NCBI RefSeq assembly: GCF_918797505.1
Contig: NC_092802.1
Coordinates: 19,427,883-19,491,882 of the forward strand
Length of the DNA stretch: 64,000 nt
Reading direction: 5' to 3'
DNA from: Bemisia tabaci
Lineage: Eukaryota > Arthropoda > Insecta > Hemiptera > Aleyrodidae
Part shown: positions 49,901 to 52,769 of the stretch, piece by piece
Position numbering within the stretch: the stretch's first letter is position 1
Layout: each line of letters begins with the position of its first letter
Notes under the pieces: generated by a model
What the model was told of the DNA's origin: nothing
The model's database searches: none
What the model saw: only the letters and a program-made list of their open reading frames with translations
Position numbers and translations under genes: made by a program

Positions 49901-50710
49901 GAGCCGTATACGATTTTAAAAATTACTCAAGAGTCAACTACGCAAGAGGTGGTACTGCAGGCGCTCCAGAAAACTGGCCAAGGTGCAGAACGTGTGAATG
50001 ATTATGTCTTAGTTGAGGAAGTTGCACGTAGCTGGGAGCGTAAAGACCGCGATGTACCTACTGCTCAAAGAGTTCTTGACCCAGAAGAGTGTCCCCTTCA
50101 AGCGCAGGGTCAGTGGCAAGGTGAAGGACGTTTCATCTTGAAAAAGCTCGGAGACGATCCGAGTAGCCGGGCTTGGTTGTCTTCTATCCGCAGCACTCGT
50201 GCTCGTCAAGCCAGAACCTGGGAAGAGGCTGATAATTTCCTTGTGTGCGTCTATAATGTATCACCAGAAATCCCATATGCAATTCTCAAAGCTCCCCTAA
50301 GTGCATGTGCACAAGATGTTCTCGCGCAGGCGTTGGTGAAAGCTCGCCGAATGGAAAACCCAAACAAGTTCATTCTAGTAGAAGAGCTGGAATGGGGTGG
50401 GAATAGGCAGTACCGCGTTTTACCTGATGATGAAAATGTGTACAAAACTCAGTCTCATTGGCAGACAATCGGACGATTCATGCTGCGGGAACGCCAAGAA
50501 ATCGGGCGCAGGCAGAAACTGAATAAAGATTGGATCAAACTCCCGGTGAGTGAGGCGCTGAGTGACCCGACAACCAAACCAAGGCTGGCCACAGTTGGTT
50601 TTCACCGTGATGTCCATTCAGAAGGTGAAACTCTGAGTGATGATGACAGGACGGCTGTGTCTAGGCTGAAAAAGATATCACTAAAAAAATTGAAGATGTG
50701 GAAGTCGTGA
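10656..50710 (+). CDS. PLCE1: Phospholipase C epsilon (PLCE1-type), 22 coding exons, 5' incomplete
   Basis: PLC epsilon hydrolyses PI(4,5)P2 to IP3 and diacylglycerol at membranes, binds Ras/Rap GTP through its RA domains, and carries a CDC25 GEF domain (family knowledge). The 22 exons are listed separately; all junctions are GT-AG and phase-compatible, totalling 5769 nt (1922 aa). Domain order is FERM F2/F3, CDC25, PH, EF-hand, X, Y, C2, RA1, RA2. Catalytic residues are present: His1061 in SSHNTY, His1106 in IYHGHTF, and the Ca-binding Asn and acidic residues in [14 protein letters not shown] and SIENHC. The first exon starts in phase 0 at an acceptor, so upstream coding sequence (FERM F1 and a start codon) is missing. 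Human PLCE1 is about 2300 aa. Drosophila is generally held to lack PLC epsilon, so this gene is retained only in part of the insects. Exons 1-6 are GC-rich, while the introns are AT-rich. Confidence 0.95.
11041..12327. mobile_element. Foldback element in intron 1, left arm interrupted
   Basis: The outer arms (aaccataagcagtttgatca and tgatcatactgcttatggtt) and inner arms (11640-11760 and 12090-12225, with caatacagacgtccacgg / ccgtggatgtctgtattg and atgcatcaaggcgtt / aacgccttaatgcat) are inverted. The left arm is split by about 0.5 kb that contains the MITE at 11189-11414. Between the arms lies sequence rich in aattcgg / ccgaatt motifs. Confidence 0.6.
12340..13675. other. Intron 1 stretch without recognised features
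   Basis: Contains short open frames and a T-rich and A-rich tract near 13000-13040. I recognise no gene, RNA or mobile element here. Confidence 0.5.
13679..13905. mobile_element. CACTGGAAAA-family MITE, copy 4 (right tip degraded)
   Basis: The left end cactggaaaaaaaaacacat is intact. The right end stops at ccaatgtgttgctttttctg without ccagtg. The arms pair well. Confidence 0.75.
13985..14158. repeat. GTGGATCGA-family MITE remnant, - orientation
   Basis: It shares taaacattaaaatttgcagt, gcccgacctctctaattgac and tcgatccactatgcg with the inverse of the copies at 21445-21675 and 32770-33000. One end is lost. Confidence 0.65.
14968..15193. mobile_element. CACTGGAAAA-family MITE, copy 5
   Basis: 226 nt; ends tactggaaaaaaaacattgg and tttttcttccagtg. 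The arm sequence gtccagacttttgaaaacat pairs with atgtttttaagagtctggac. No flanking duplication is evident. Confidence 0.8.
15200..16300. other. Intron 1 stretch without recognised features
   Basis: Unassigned AT-rich intron sequence. Short open frames at its left edge run out of the MITE and are not supported. Confidence 0.5.
16318..16675. repeat. Two abutting MITE remnants
   Basis: 16318-16460 matches the element at 2479-2625 (actacattttgcaattcaga, caacgtatgtgccatcag). 16485-16675 matches the GTGGATCGA family (aatgtttattttgtc, aagctttaaaagtttccaga). Both are degraded. Confidence 0.6.
16793..16881 (+). promoter_or_regulatory. Candidate internal PLCE promoter: TATA box, Inr-like site and donor
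   Basis: TATAAAAG at 16793-16800 is followed 33 nt later by GCAGTAT (A at 16826), an initiator-like site. The next 50 nt contain no ATG and end at a strong donor (cacgt/gtaagt, 16876). The block sits in a CpG-rich patch (16735-16930) within an AT-rich intron. This could be an untranslated first exon for a shorter PLCE transcript spliced to exon 2 (22287) or later. The motifs are visible; use as a promoter is inference. Confidence 0.4.
17296..17626. repeat. Two-unit tandem duplication, period about 164 nt
   Basis: The blocks cacattttttcattcatctt, then aaagtgtcactcaat, occur twice (17339 and 17502), each after a gagtgaca/gaatgaca motif. It is an old tandem duplication in intron 1. Confidence 0.8.
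17630..18670. other. Intron 1 stretch without recognised genes
   Basis: AT-rich sequence with a solo end of the ACGCCGTATGA MITE at 18332-18386. No exon-like segment. Confidence 0.5.
18678..18842. mobile_element. Near-perfect palindromic MITE, CAGTGGCGTGG ends
   Basis: 165 nt with arms of about 60-65 nt. The ends cagtggcgtggcgtg and cttgaattgcgatg/gccacgccattg, the blocks catcgattgatcggccattt and aaatggccgatcaatcgat, and the centre gtgttcgcagcgaacac pair almost completely. CAGTGGCG ends are typical of hAT-type MITEs, but no clean 8-bp duplication is seen. Confidence 0.85.
19071..19295. mobile_element. CACTGGAAAA-family MITE, copy 6
   Basis: 225 nt; ends cactggaaaaaaagtcgctt and acgcgactttttccagtg. 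The arm carries ttgaaaacaatgacaagaaa and its inverse. The tips differ from the other copies (gtcgctt instead of acacatt), and the difference is mirrored at both ends. Confidence 0.85.
19300..21440. other. Intron 1 stretch without recognised features
   Basis: Unassigned, AT-rich. An open frame at 19772-19966 has no recognisable family and no splice context. Confidence 0.5.
21445..21675. mobile_element. GTGGATCGA-family MITE, full copy
   Basis: 231 nt; ends cagtggatcgattcaatta and tttactcgatccaccgtg, with gagaggtcgggcatgac / ttgtccgacctctc inside. A second full copy is at 32770-33000, and a partial relative is near 21830-21950. Confidence 0.75.
22287..22436 (+). CDS. PLCE1: PLCE exon 2: FERM F2 end and start of F3
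   Basis: 150 nt, 50 codons, residues 106-155, phase 0 on both sides. The acceptor is tctgtttcag and the donor is AAAAAA/gttagt. The encoded helix ([20 protein letters not shown]) followed by [16 protein letters not shown] matches the talin F2-to-F3 passage, where talin has YVKLARSLKTYGVSFFLVKEKMKGKNK. It continues from exon 1 across an 11.3-kb intron and is easily missed because it is short. Confidence 0.82.
22926..23024 (+). CDS. PLCE1: PLCE exon 3: FERM F3 (PTB-like) strands
   Basis: 99 nt, 33 codons, residues 156-188, phase 0 on both sides. The acceptor is tgtattccag and the donor is TTACAG/gtaatt. The peptide [20 protein letters not shown] and the following DLLQ match the talin F3 pattern PRLLGI, then V-R-DEKTKE, then I-RW. 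The expected Trp is supplied as the first codon of the next exon (TGG at 26855), which supports the splice and the order. Confidence 0.85.
23706..26563. mobile_element. 2.86-kb element with inverted repeats of about 430 nt at its ends
   Basis: The left arm (23706-24145) and right arm (26130-26563) are inverted and nearly identical apart from small indels. Both carry tagtggggccgataa at the tip, ctctaccctgtagacattcg, the G/C-run block ggggggcaggggggcccccaa and gacgaaacagccgcttgtct. CTG abuts both tips, a possible 3-bp duplication. The 2-kb centre has only short open frames and no recognisable transposase. It sits in the intron between PLCE exons 3 and 4. Confidence 0.75.
26855..27041 (+). CDS. 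PLCE1: PLCE exon 4: end of FERM F3
   Basis: 187 nt, residues 189-251, entering in phase 0 and leaving in phase 1. The acceptor is tttgtttcag and the donor is CAGCAAG/gtacgc. It opens with Trp, then a loop, then [16 protein letters not shown] and a long helix ([20 protein letters not shown]). This is the final strands and C-terminal helix of a PTB/FERM-C fold. The remaining sequence leads into the CDC25 domain. Confidence 0.85.
27160..27310. repeat. Short tandem repeat shared with 3290-3380
   Basis: Two units contain gaagtattcatgcagtc or gaagtattcctactgtc followed by ttgtaggcgctaa / atgtaggcgctaa. The same motif (gaagtattcctgttaggttt) lies in the GC-rich foldback at 3240-3375. Confidence 0.6.
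27488..27728. mobile_element. ACGCCGTATGA-family MITE, copy 2
   Basis: Inverted ends ctaaggaagaacgctgtatg and ttcatacggcgtttttcctt. It is followed 110 nt later by another full copy. Confidence 0.8.
27839..28089. mobile_element. ACGCCGTATGA-family MITE, copy 3
   Basis: Inverted ends gccaaggaagaacgccgtat and ttcatacggcgtttttcctt, then agcacggcag. It lies in the intron before exon 5, with a CACTGGAAAA MITE 180 nt downstream. Confidence 0.8.
28269..28492. mobile_element. CACTGGAAAA-family MITE, copy 7
   Basis: 224 nt; ends cactggaaaaaaacacattg and caatgtgttttttccagtg. Flanked by AG on both sides. It is one of the best preserved copies in the window. Confidence 0.88.
28613..28821 (+). CDS. PLCE1: PLCE exon 5: start of CDC25/RasGEF domain
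   Basis: 209 nt, residues 251-320. The two-base start (AG) completes the Glu codon begun in exon 4, and the exon ends in phase 0 at AACGAG/gtaaca. It encodes [20 protein letters not shown] and VPPIDYLRQ, the classic opening of RasGEF catalytic domains (members place ELTL-E--LF--I-P-EYL here). It lies 120 nt after a CACTGG-type MITE that ends at 28492. Confidence 0.93.
28822..29962. other. PLCE intron 5
   Basis: Contains an inverted pair gacagccgtaagtgc / gcacttacgactgtc (29152-29295), and a degraded repeat (29318-29490) shared with 5325-5520. Otherwise unassigned. Confidence 0.5.
29963..30108 (+). CDS. PLCE1: PLCE exon 6: CDC25 domain core
   Basis: 146 nt, residues 321-369, entering in phase 0 and leaving in phase 2. 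The acceptor is ctttcctccag and the donor is CTCAA/gtaagt. It encodes [20 protein letters not shown] and the conserved [12 protein letters not shown] helix, the most recognisable RasGEF signature (typically N-N-F--A-EI--GL). Confidence 0.94.
30505..30757. mobile_element. MITE with CGACGGTGTAAGTCGG ends, copy 1
   Basis: 253 nt; ends cgacggtgtaagtcggcaat and attgcggacctacgccgtcg, flanked by the direct repeat AAAT (30501-30504 and 30758-30761). Inserted in PLCE intron 6. Confidence 0.85.
30800..32250. other. PLCE intron 6 stretch without recognised features
   Basis: AT-rich, with no exon, repeat or RNA that I recognise. Confidence 0.5.
32507..32758. mobile_element. ACGCCGTATGA-family MITE, copy 4
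   Basis: 252 nt; ends gccgtgctaaagaaaaacgc and ggcgctctttcctagcatgac. A solo right end of the same family lies at 32316-32376. Confidence 0.8.
32770..33000. mobile_element. GTGGATCGA-family MITE, second full copy
   Basis: 231 nt; ends tagtggatcgagttaatcag and attgactcgagccaccgta. It ends 47 nt before PLCE exon 7, so it supplies sequence close to the acceptor. Confidence 0.75.
33047..33290 (+). CDS. PLCE1: PLCE exon 7: CDC25 domain core
   Basis: 244 nt, residues 369-450. The first base completes the Lys codon from exon 6, and the exon ends in phase 0 at CTAGAG/gtaatc. Landmarks are [30 protein letters not shown] and LKEL, corresponding to the RasGEF R-L--W and C-IP-LG-FL-EL motifs. The acceptor lies only about 50 nt after a GTGGATCGA-family MITE. 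Confidence 0.94.
33581..33615 (+). repeat. Interstitial TTAGG repeats
   Basis: Seven pentamers: four TTAGG, one TTACG, two TTAGG. TTAGG is the common arthropod telomere unit. This short internal run in PLCE intron 7 is not a telomere. Confidence 0.9.
34246..34397 (+). CDS. PLCE1: PLCE exon 8: end of CDC25 domain
   Basis: 152 nt, residues 451-501, entering in phase 0 and leaving in phase 2 at GAGCGAAG/gtaaga. It encodes [19 protein letters not shown], then [20 protein letters not shown]. This is the RasGEF ending with the usual G-INF-K---I segment. The domain ends near [10 protein letters not shown]. Confidence 0.93.
34558..34908 (-). mobile_element. tRNA-derived SINE (probable)
   Basis: Read on the - strand, an A box TGGCCGAGTCG (34889-34899) and a B box GGTTCGATCCC (34839-34849) lie 39 nt apart. 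This matches RNA polymerase III internal promoters and looks most like Leu/Ser tRNA. The rest lacks a proper tRNA end and continues into an AT-rich body and a GC-hairpin tail at 34566-34644. It sits in PLCE intron 8. A clear target duplication was not found, so the limits are approximate. Confidence 0.65.
34566..34644. repeat. Four consecutive GC hairpins with 3-nt loops
   Basis: Hairpins are GGGGGCTACGCCCCC (34566-34580), GGCCGCTACGCGGCC (34582-34596), GGCGCTCCGCGCC (34609-34621) and GGGCCGCTTCGCGGCCC (34628-34644). The loops are TAC, TAC, TCC and TTC. On the - strand the last hairpin is followed by CTAG and T, resembling a Helitron 3' end, but the neighbouring tRNA-like block argues for a SINE tail. 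Confidence 0.85.
35035..35370. repeat. Two-unit tandem repeat, period about 183 nt
   Basis: Both units share taaaaaaacctggg, aaaatctga, gcaaaaatcat and aatcggcccggtagaacgct. Intronic, just upstream of PLCE exon 9. Confidence 0.8.
35608..35755 (+). CDS. PLCE1: PLCE exon 9: CDC25-PH linker
   Basis: 148 nt, residues 501-550, ending in phase 0 at CTGCAG/gtaagt. It encodes a polar linker with [20 protein letters not shown] leading into the PH-like region. The acceptor follows a pure A run of about 22 nt and a pyrimidine tract (gatctacttttaatctatttacag on this strand). Confidence 0.9.
35828..36884. repeat. Direct duplication flanking the hAT-like element
   Basis: Copies lie at 35828-36028 and 36668-36884. 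They share gagcgcaaattcgaatttcg, gctgaaggttac, tttgcgcgggaaactgtttt-like sequence and gtctaacctcaaaat. The hAT-like element lies between them. Confidence 0.75.
36052..36653. mobile_element. hAT-like non-autonomous element, 602 nt
   Basis: Ends caaagacataaagacggagg and gctccgtctttatgtctttg are inverted over 23 nt with one mismatch. The 8-bp direct repeat TTCATATT flanks it exactly (36044-36051 and 36654-36661). The combination fits the hAT superfamily. There is no transposase frame. It lies in PLCE intron 9. Confidence 0.85.
37504..37742 (+). CDS. PLCE1: PLCE exon 10: PH-like domain, first half
   Basis: 239 nt, residues 551-630, leaving in phase 2 at GAAGAAGG/gtgagt. It encodes [32 protein letters not shown] and a beta-rich tail. 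The pattern of hydrophobic strands with Trp matches the N-terminal PH domain of PLC enzymes, although divergent. Confidence 0.9.
38796..38993 (+). CDS. PLCE1: PLCE exon 11: PH-like domain, second half
   Basis: 198 nt, residues 630-696, leaving in phase 2 at CTCTGCAG/gttagt. The peptide [20 protein letters not shown], then [20 protein letters not shown], matches the PLC PH pattern (I-DI--I-E-R-G, then F-I-YG). A tempting inner acceptor (ctgtaaaag at about 38820) is rejected because the upstream cag restores the G-F-L-D-L strand in frame. Confidence 0.92.
38994..39778. other. PLCE intron 11 with a MITE
   Basis: The intron carries the CGACGGTG MITE (39341-39592). The rest is unassigned. Confidence 0.6.
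39341..39592. mobile_element. MITE with CGACGGTGTAAGTCGG ends, copy 2
   Basis: 252 nt, inverted in orientation relative to the copy at 30505. Ends cgacggtgtaagtcggcaat and tgccgacttgcactgtcg, flanked by ACAT (39337-39340 and 39593-39596). Confidence 0.85.
39779..39929 (+). CDS. PLCE1: PLCE exon 12: PH end and EF-hand lead-in
   Basis: 151 nt, residues 696-746, ending in phase 0 at ATTAAG/gtaagt. It encodes [16 protein letters not shown], the C-terminal PH helix found in PLCs (W--GL--L), then [16 protein letters not shown], the start of the EF-hand region. Confidence 0.93.
40446..40580 (+). CDS. PLCE1: PLCE exon 13: PLC core linker
   Basis: 135 nt, 45 codons, residues 747-791, phase 0 on both sides, bounded by caattttcag and CTTAAG/gtgtgt. 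It contains IFGGRDW and a very basic patch ([10 protein letters not shown]). The role is unclear beyond being part of the region between the PH and EF-hand helices. Confidence 0.88.
41328..41497 (+). CDS. PLCE1: PLCE exon 14: Ser/Thr-rich linker
   Basis: 170 nt, residues 792-848, leaving in phase 2 at CAGAA/gtaaga. It opens with [13 protein letters not shown] and continues with a Ser/Thr-rich stretch ([20 protein letters not shown]), which suggests a flexible and possibly phosphorylated loop. The ATG at its start is internal, since the frame is open from the previous exon. Confidence 0.88.
42028..42141 (+). CDS. PLCE1: PLCE exon 15: EF-hand-like helix
   Basis: 114 nt, residues 848-886, leaving in phase 2 at TTTCAG/gtaagc (last coding bases AG). 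It encodes a helical segment ending [13 protein letters not shown], a typical EF-hand second-helix pattern. The Ca-coordinating loop is degenerate, as in many PLCs. Confidence 0.9.
42886..43203 (-). mobile_element. Foldback element flanked by 14-bp direct repeats
   Basis: 318 nt. The arms carry aggtggagaaatggtgctgg and ccagcaccatttctccacct, and gccaagaaataccaaaaatt with its inverse. It is flanked by GTAACTTCATAACT (42872-42885) and GTAACTTTATAACT (43204-43217). Read on the - strand, an unpaired 3' tail ends gtgtttaattttttc. A related copy is at 57400-57626. Confidence 0.8.
43264..43394 (+). CDS. PLCE1: PLCE exon 16: EF-hand-like helices
   Basis: 131 nt, residues 886-930, leaving in phase 1 at AAGATTG/gtaagt. 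It encodes [19 protein letters not shown], then an Asn/Ser-rich loop. The acceptor lies 60 nt downstream of a 318-nt foldback insertion (42886-43203), so the branch point and polypyrimidine tract follow the insertion closely. Confidence 0.9.
44050..44276 (+). CDS. PLCE1: PLCE exon 17: EF-hand-like helices
   Basis: 227 nt, residues 930-1005, ending in phase 0 at ATTCAG/gttcgt. It encodes [16 protein letters not shown] and the EF-hand helix [20 protein letters not shown] followed by IREIIQ, matching the PLC sequence before the X box. Confidence 0.93.
44905..45132 (+). CDS. PLCE1: PLCE exon 18: start of catalytic X box
   Basis: 228 nt, 76 codons, residues 1006-1081, phase 0 on both sides. It carries [20 protein letters not shown], then [20 protein letters not shown] with the first catalytic His (1061, codon 45070-45072) and the adjacent Ca-binding Asn. 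These are diagnostic for PI-PLC. Confidence 0.98.
45215..45640 (-). pseudogene. LINE (non-LTR retrotransposon) ORF2 C-terminal remnant
   Basis: On the - strand in PLCE intron 18, the frame reads [20 protein letters not shown], then [11 protein letters not shown], then LPKKVLD, stop, then [19 protein letters not shown] and [12 protein letters not shown]. This is the well-known C-terminus after the reverse transcriptase domain in non-LTR elements. The stop (TAG at about 45382) replaces the usual Trp, and the upstream RT core is absent. It is a truncated, dead copy. Confidence 0.85.
45713..45937 (+). CDS. PLCE1: PLCE exon 19: catalytic X box core
   Basis: 225 nt, 75 codons, residues 1082-1156, phase 0 on both sides. 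It encodes [19 protein letters not shown] with Ca-binding Glu and Asp, then [14 protein letters not shown] with the second catalytic His (1106, codon 45785-45787), then [13 protein letters not shown] with another conserved Ca-binding Glu. No active-site residue appears lost. Confidence 0.98.
46361..46697 (+). CDS. PLCE1: PLCE exon 20: end of X box and poly-Asp X/Y linker
   Basis: 337 nt, residues 1157-1269, leaving in phase 1 at CTAGATA/gtaagg. It encodes [18 protein letters not shown], the standard end of the X box (LPSP--L--KILIKNK). A basic stretch follows ([15 protein letters not shown]) and then 25 consecutive Asp codons (46613-46687). Acidic X/Y linkers autoinhibit many PLCs, and this one is an extreme version. 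Confidence 0.96.
46613..46687 (+). repeat. 25-codon poly-Asp tract (GAT/GAC mixture)
   Basis: 75 nt of GAY codons in frame within PLCE exon 20, with both GAT and GAC interspersed. The mixed codons suggest the protein tract is maintained rather than being a pure trinucleotide expansion. Confidence 0.95.
46698..48067. other. PLCE intron 20
   Basis: Contains a loose duplication (agtcagattctctaagcatttctcttgtttctg at about 46803 and a close variant at about 46976), but no recognised element. Confidence 0.6.
48068..48240 (+). CDS. PLCE1: PLCE exon 21: X/Y linker and start of Y box
   Basis: 173 nt, residues 1269-1326, ending in phase 0 at ATCCAA/gtaagt. A Ser-rich and charged linker leads to [18 protein letters not shown], the opening helix of the PLC Y box (I---LSDLV-Y--). 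Confidence 0.95.
48920..50710 (+). CDS. PLCE1: PLCE terminal exon 22: Y box, C2, RA1, RA2
   Basis: 1791 nt, residues 1327-1922 plus TGA. The Y box has [20 protein letters not shown] and [10 protein letters not shown]. The C2 domain starts near [13 protein letters not shown] (residue about 1487) and has [10 protein letters not shown]; some Ca-loop Asp seem absent. RA1 starts near [20 protein letters not shown] (about 1642) and RA2 near [20 protein letters not shown] (about 1766); RA2 is the Ras/Rap-GTP-binding domain in mammals. The short C-terminus is Lys-rich ([14 protein letters not shown]). An in-frame ATG at 48965 is internal: the exon is open back to the acceptor at 48919. Confidence 0.97.
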   Translation, partial: AIKFRGLNHISPNTSMRVKRTPGLKKSSPEPYAHVKQRVNTHHPIYQCFSLNESSAKKLCRKQPHALLAHTETQLVRTYPAGMRIDSSNFNPLIFWAFGIQMVALNYQTEDASLHLNSAMFEQNGRCGYVPKPAVMWDRSHMMYRRFNPWEKEFDGLHACYLILNIISGQYVCPSNLTANVLVEIEIIGIEVDCSKQKTKVIQRNALNPIWNDSFFFQINFRDLAFLKLSVLDASTNHLLSQRIVPIKHLRPGYRHVRLRNNQNNPLPVSTLFVFSRLEEESLEGVDGSMTISDDKSRDKQEPQHDVRPLGTKRRMFFLMVYGVVPEEPYTILKITQESTTQEVVLQALQKTGQGAERVNDYVLVEEVARSWERKDRDVPTAQRVLDPEECPLQAQGQWQGEGRFILKKLGDDPSSRAWLSSIRSTRARQARTWEEADNFLVCVYNVSPEIPYAILKAPLSACAQDVLAQALVKARRMENPNKFILVEELEWGGNRQYRVLPDDENVYKTQSHWQTIGRFMLRERQEIGRRQKLNKDWIKLPVSEALSDPTTKPRLATVGFHRDVHSEGETLSDDDRTAVSRLKKISLKKLKMWKS

Positions 50711-52337
50711 TACCTCACTTATAAAATTTCTTGGATATTGGCTTCTCACTTTAAGGTCCTTTTGAATCAATCATTGTTCTTAATAGTATTACATTGTTGA
50801 AATATTTTGGTGTCTAGGCATCTGTGAGGAATTCTTCTTGAGTGATATCCTTAAATCGGCCCCTAATGGCCTTGGACCTGATCAATGGATCCTGATTAAT
50901 ATGATATCTCTGAAAATTTTACTTTCATGAAGAATTCATTTTTGTTTGAAAAGAATCCTCTAAAATTGTAAGATCATGAATTTTGTCCTCTATTGGAGCA
51001 ATTTATTTTTGAATGCCATATCTTCATGCCCATTCGTTGGATTTTTCCAGCAAGTAAGTCAACAGTAGAGTTTGATGAATATCATTATAGAAAAACCCAC
51101 CTAAAAAATTACTATCTGTAAAACAATGTTATTGATTCATGATTGGAAACGGTCAGTATGGCTGAAATGTGTTCTCTTTTTTTTCCCATCTCCGAAAATA
51201 ACTGAACATGAAAATTACAGGGATCTGCCAACAAAAATAATAAGATTATGTACGTCAGATTCAAAAGAGAGATCCATAAATTTGTAATTCCTAACAATGG
51301 AATTCCAAAATAATTCAAATTTGTGAAAATGCTCTCGTGATTTTTTGCTCTGAAATGCAGATGTTAGCTCAACAATCAAATCTGTTGCTCTCAAACAGAG
51401 AGGGCTGAAAAAATATTCATACGTAATACCTTTTCATTTTAAGAAGAGCTGTGAAAGGCATATTAAACTTACTTTCAGCTTTAGCCCTGTGCCCTAATAT
51501 CTTTCACCTACAACATGGGTTGTGTTTCGTCCTGCGTCCAGCAGGCAGTTAAATTAATCGTTACCTACTTTTTTACCTGCAATATTAAAAATTCTAATCG
51601 CTGATCACCTGTGTTTTGTTTTAATTTGACTTAAACTGTTTTCCCCCTTCAACCATTTGGTTCTAATTGTAAATATTGCATCTGCACAGTGGAAATATCC
51701 TAGGTACCTGAGTACCTTAACTATTGATTATTAATTGATTAATTGTAGTTAATTAATTTTGTATATGTCAGTTTCTTATTACTTTTCTCGTTTTGTTGTC
51801 TGTTTAATTTTCTACACTATTGTGATGCATCCTTCTTGTAAATTAATGATTTATTTATTACTAGCTCTAAGTTTGTAACCGCCTGTCAGGTTATATGAGG
51901 TTTCCTAGAATCTGCTCTACAGCTTGACAATGTCAAGATATCCTTTTTTGTTTTTAATGACGTTTCATATCACTTTGCAAATTCATAAGTACCTAGAGCT
52001 TCCTTTCCGAAACTAGTCAAGAGGAGGTTTTTAGTCGTCTTCTTTACATATCTGGCTTGTAAGTCATGTCTAAGTTTTGACCGAAGTAAAATCTCTTATT
52101 CACATTTTGTAAAGCTCAAAATCAGAGAAATGTTTGTATATATTTATTGTATAAGAGATTAATTTTTGCACTAAAGTTAAATTTTTATTTTATCGCTTAG
52201 AATCAAATACATTATAGTATCGAGTAGATTTTCAACAGCTGAAACGACCAGTATGAATGATAGTCAAAGCATACAATCTAACGTTCCTAAGTGGGATGAA
52301 CCAAACAGTCATGAAGTCAAGATACTTTGAATATTTA
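50711..52337. other. PLCE 3' flank, probable long 3' UTR
   Basis: AT-rich sequence with no reading frame and no recognised repeat. No AATAAA is obvious near the stop; the first clear one is about 2.5 kb downstream (53192). The 3' UTR end cannot be placed. Confidence 0.45.
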
Positions 52338-52769
52338 CAGTGGGGATTCCTCCAAGTTGGCAACACTATTTTTCTGCTGTTTAAATTATAAGTGAAACAA
52401 TTTAACGTAAAATCATCTATCTGCATGAAAAAACTAATGGCATATGTATACTGTTTCTGTAAGGAGCCATAAATTAAGCCATAAGTCATAAGCCATAAGT
52501 CTGGACGCACGCCCAATGGCACACCTTCTTCGTTTTTCTTGAGACTTGGATCTTGGCGCTTAGGCCCTTTAGAAAAGTATCCGTTCAATTGGTTTCTACC
52601 ACAAGAAATGTATCGCATTTAAACTTTCTGCTGCTTGTCAGCAATAAGATCCTAAAACTCGTCCATGGGAATGACTGCCCAATGTGGATTAGTCTAGCCT
52701 GAAATCCATATTTTTAATGAATTCAAATGATGGTTCAAAAGTATTGCCAAGTCGGAGGAATCGCCACTG
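52338..52769. mobile_element. MITE with CAGTGG ends
   Basis: 432 nt; ends cagtggggattcctccaagt and cggaggaatcgccactg, extended by tggcaa / ttgcca. hAT-like tips but no 8-bp duplication. A short relative of the end is at 21967 (cagtggcgatattgcaagtt). Confidence 0.65.

Noticed and set aside
48965..50710. A self-standing 581-aa gene starting at the ATG at 48965
   Set aside because: The frame is open upstream to a splice acceptor at 48919, and the missing half of the PLC Y box and the X box are supplied in phase by earlier exons.
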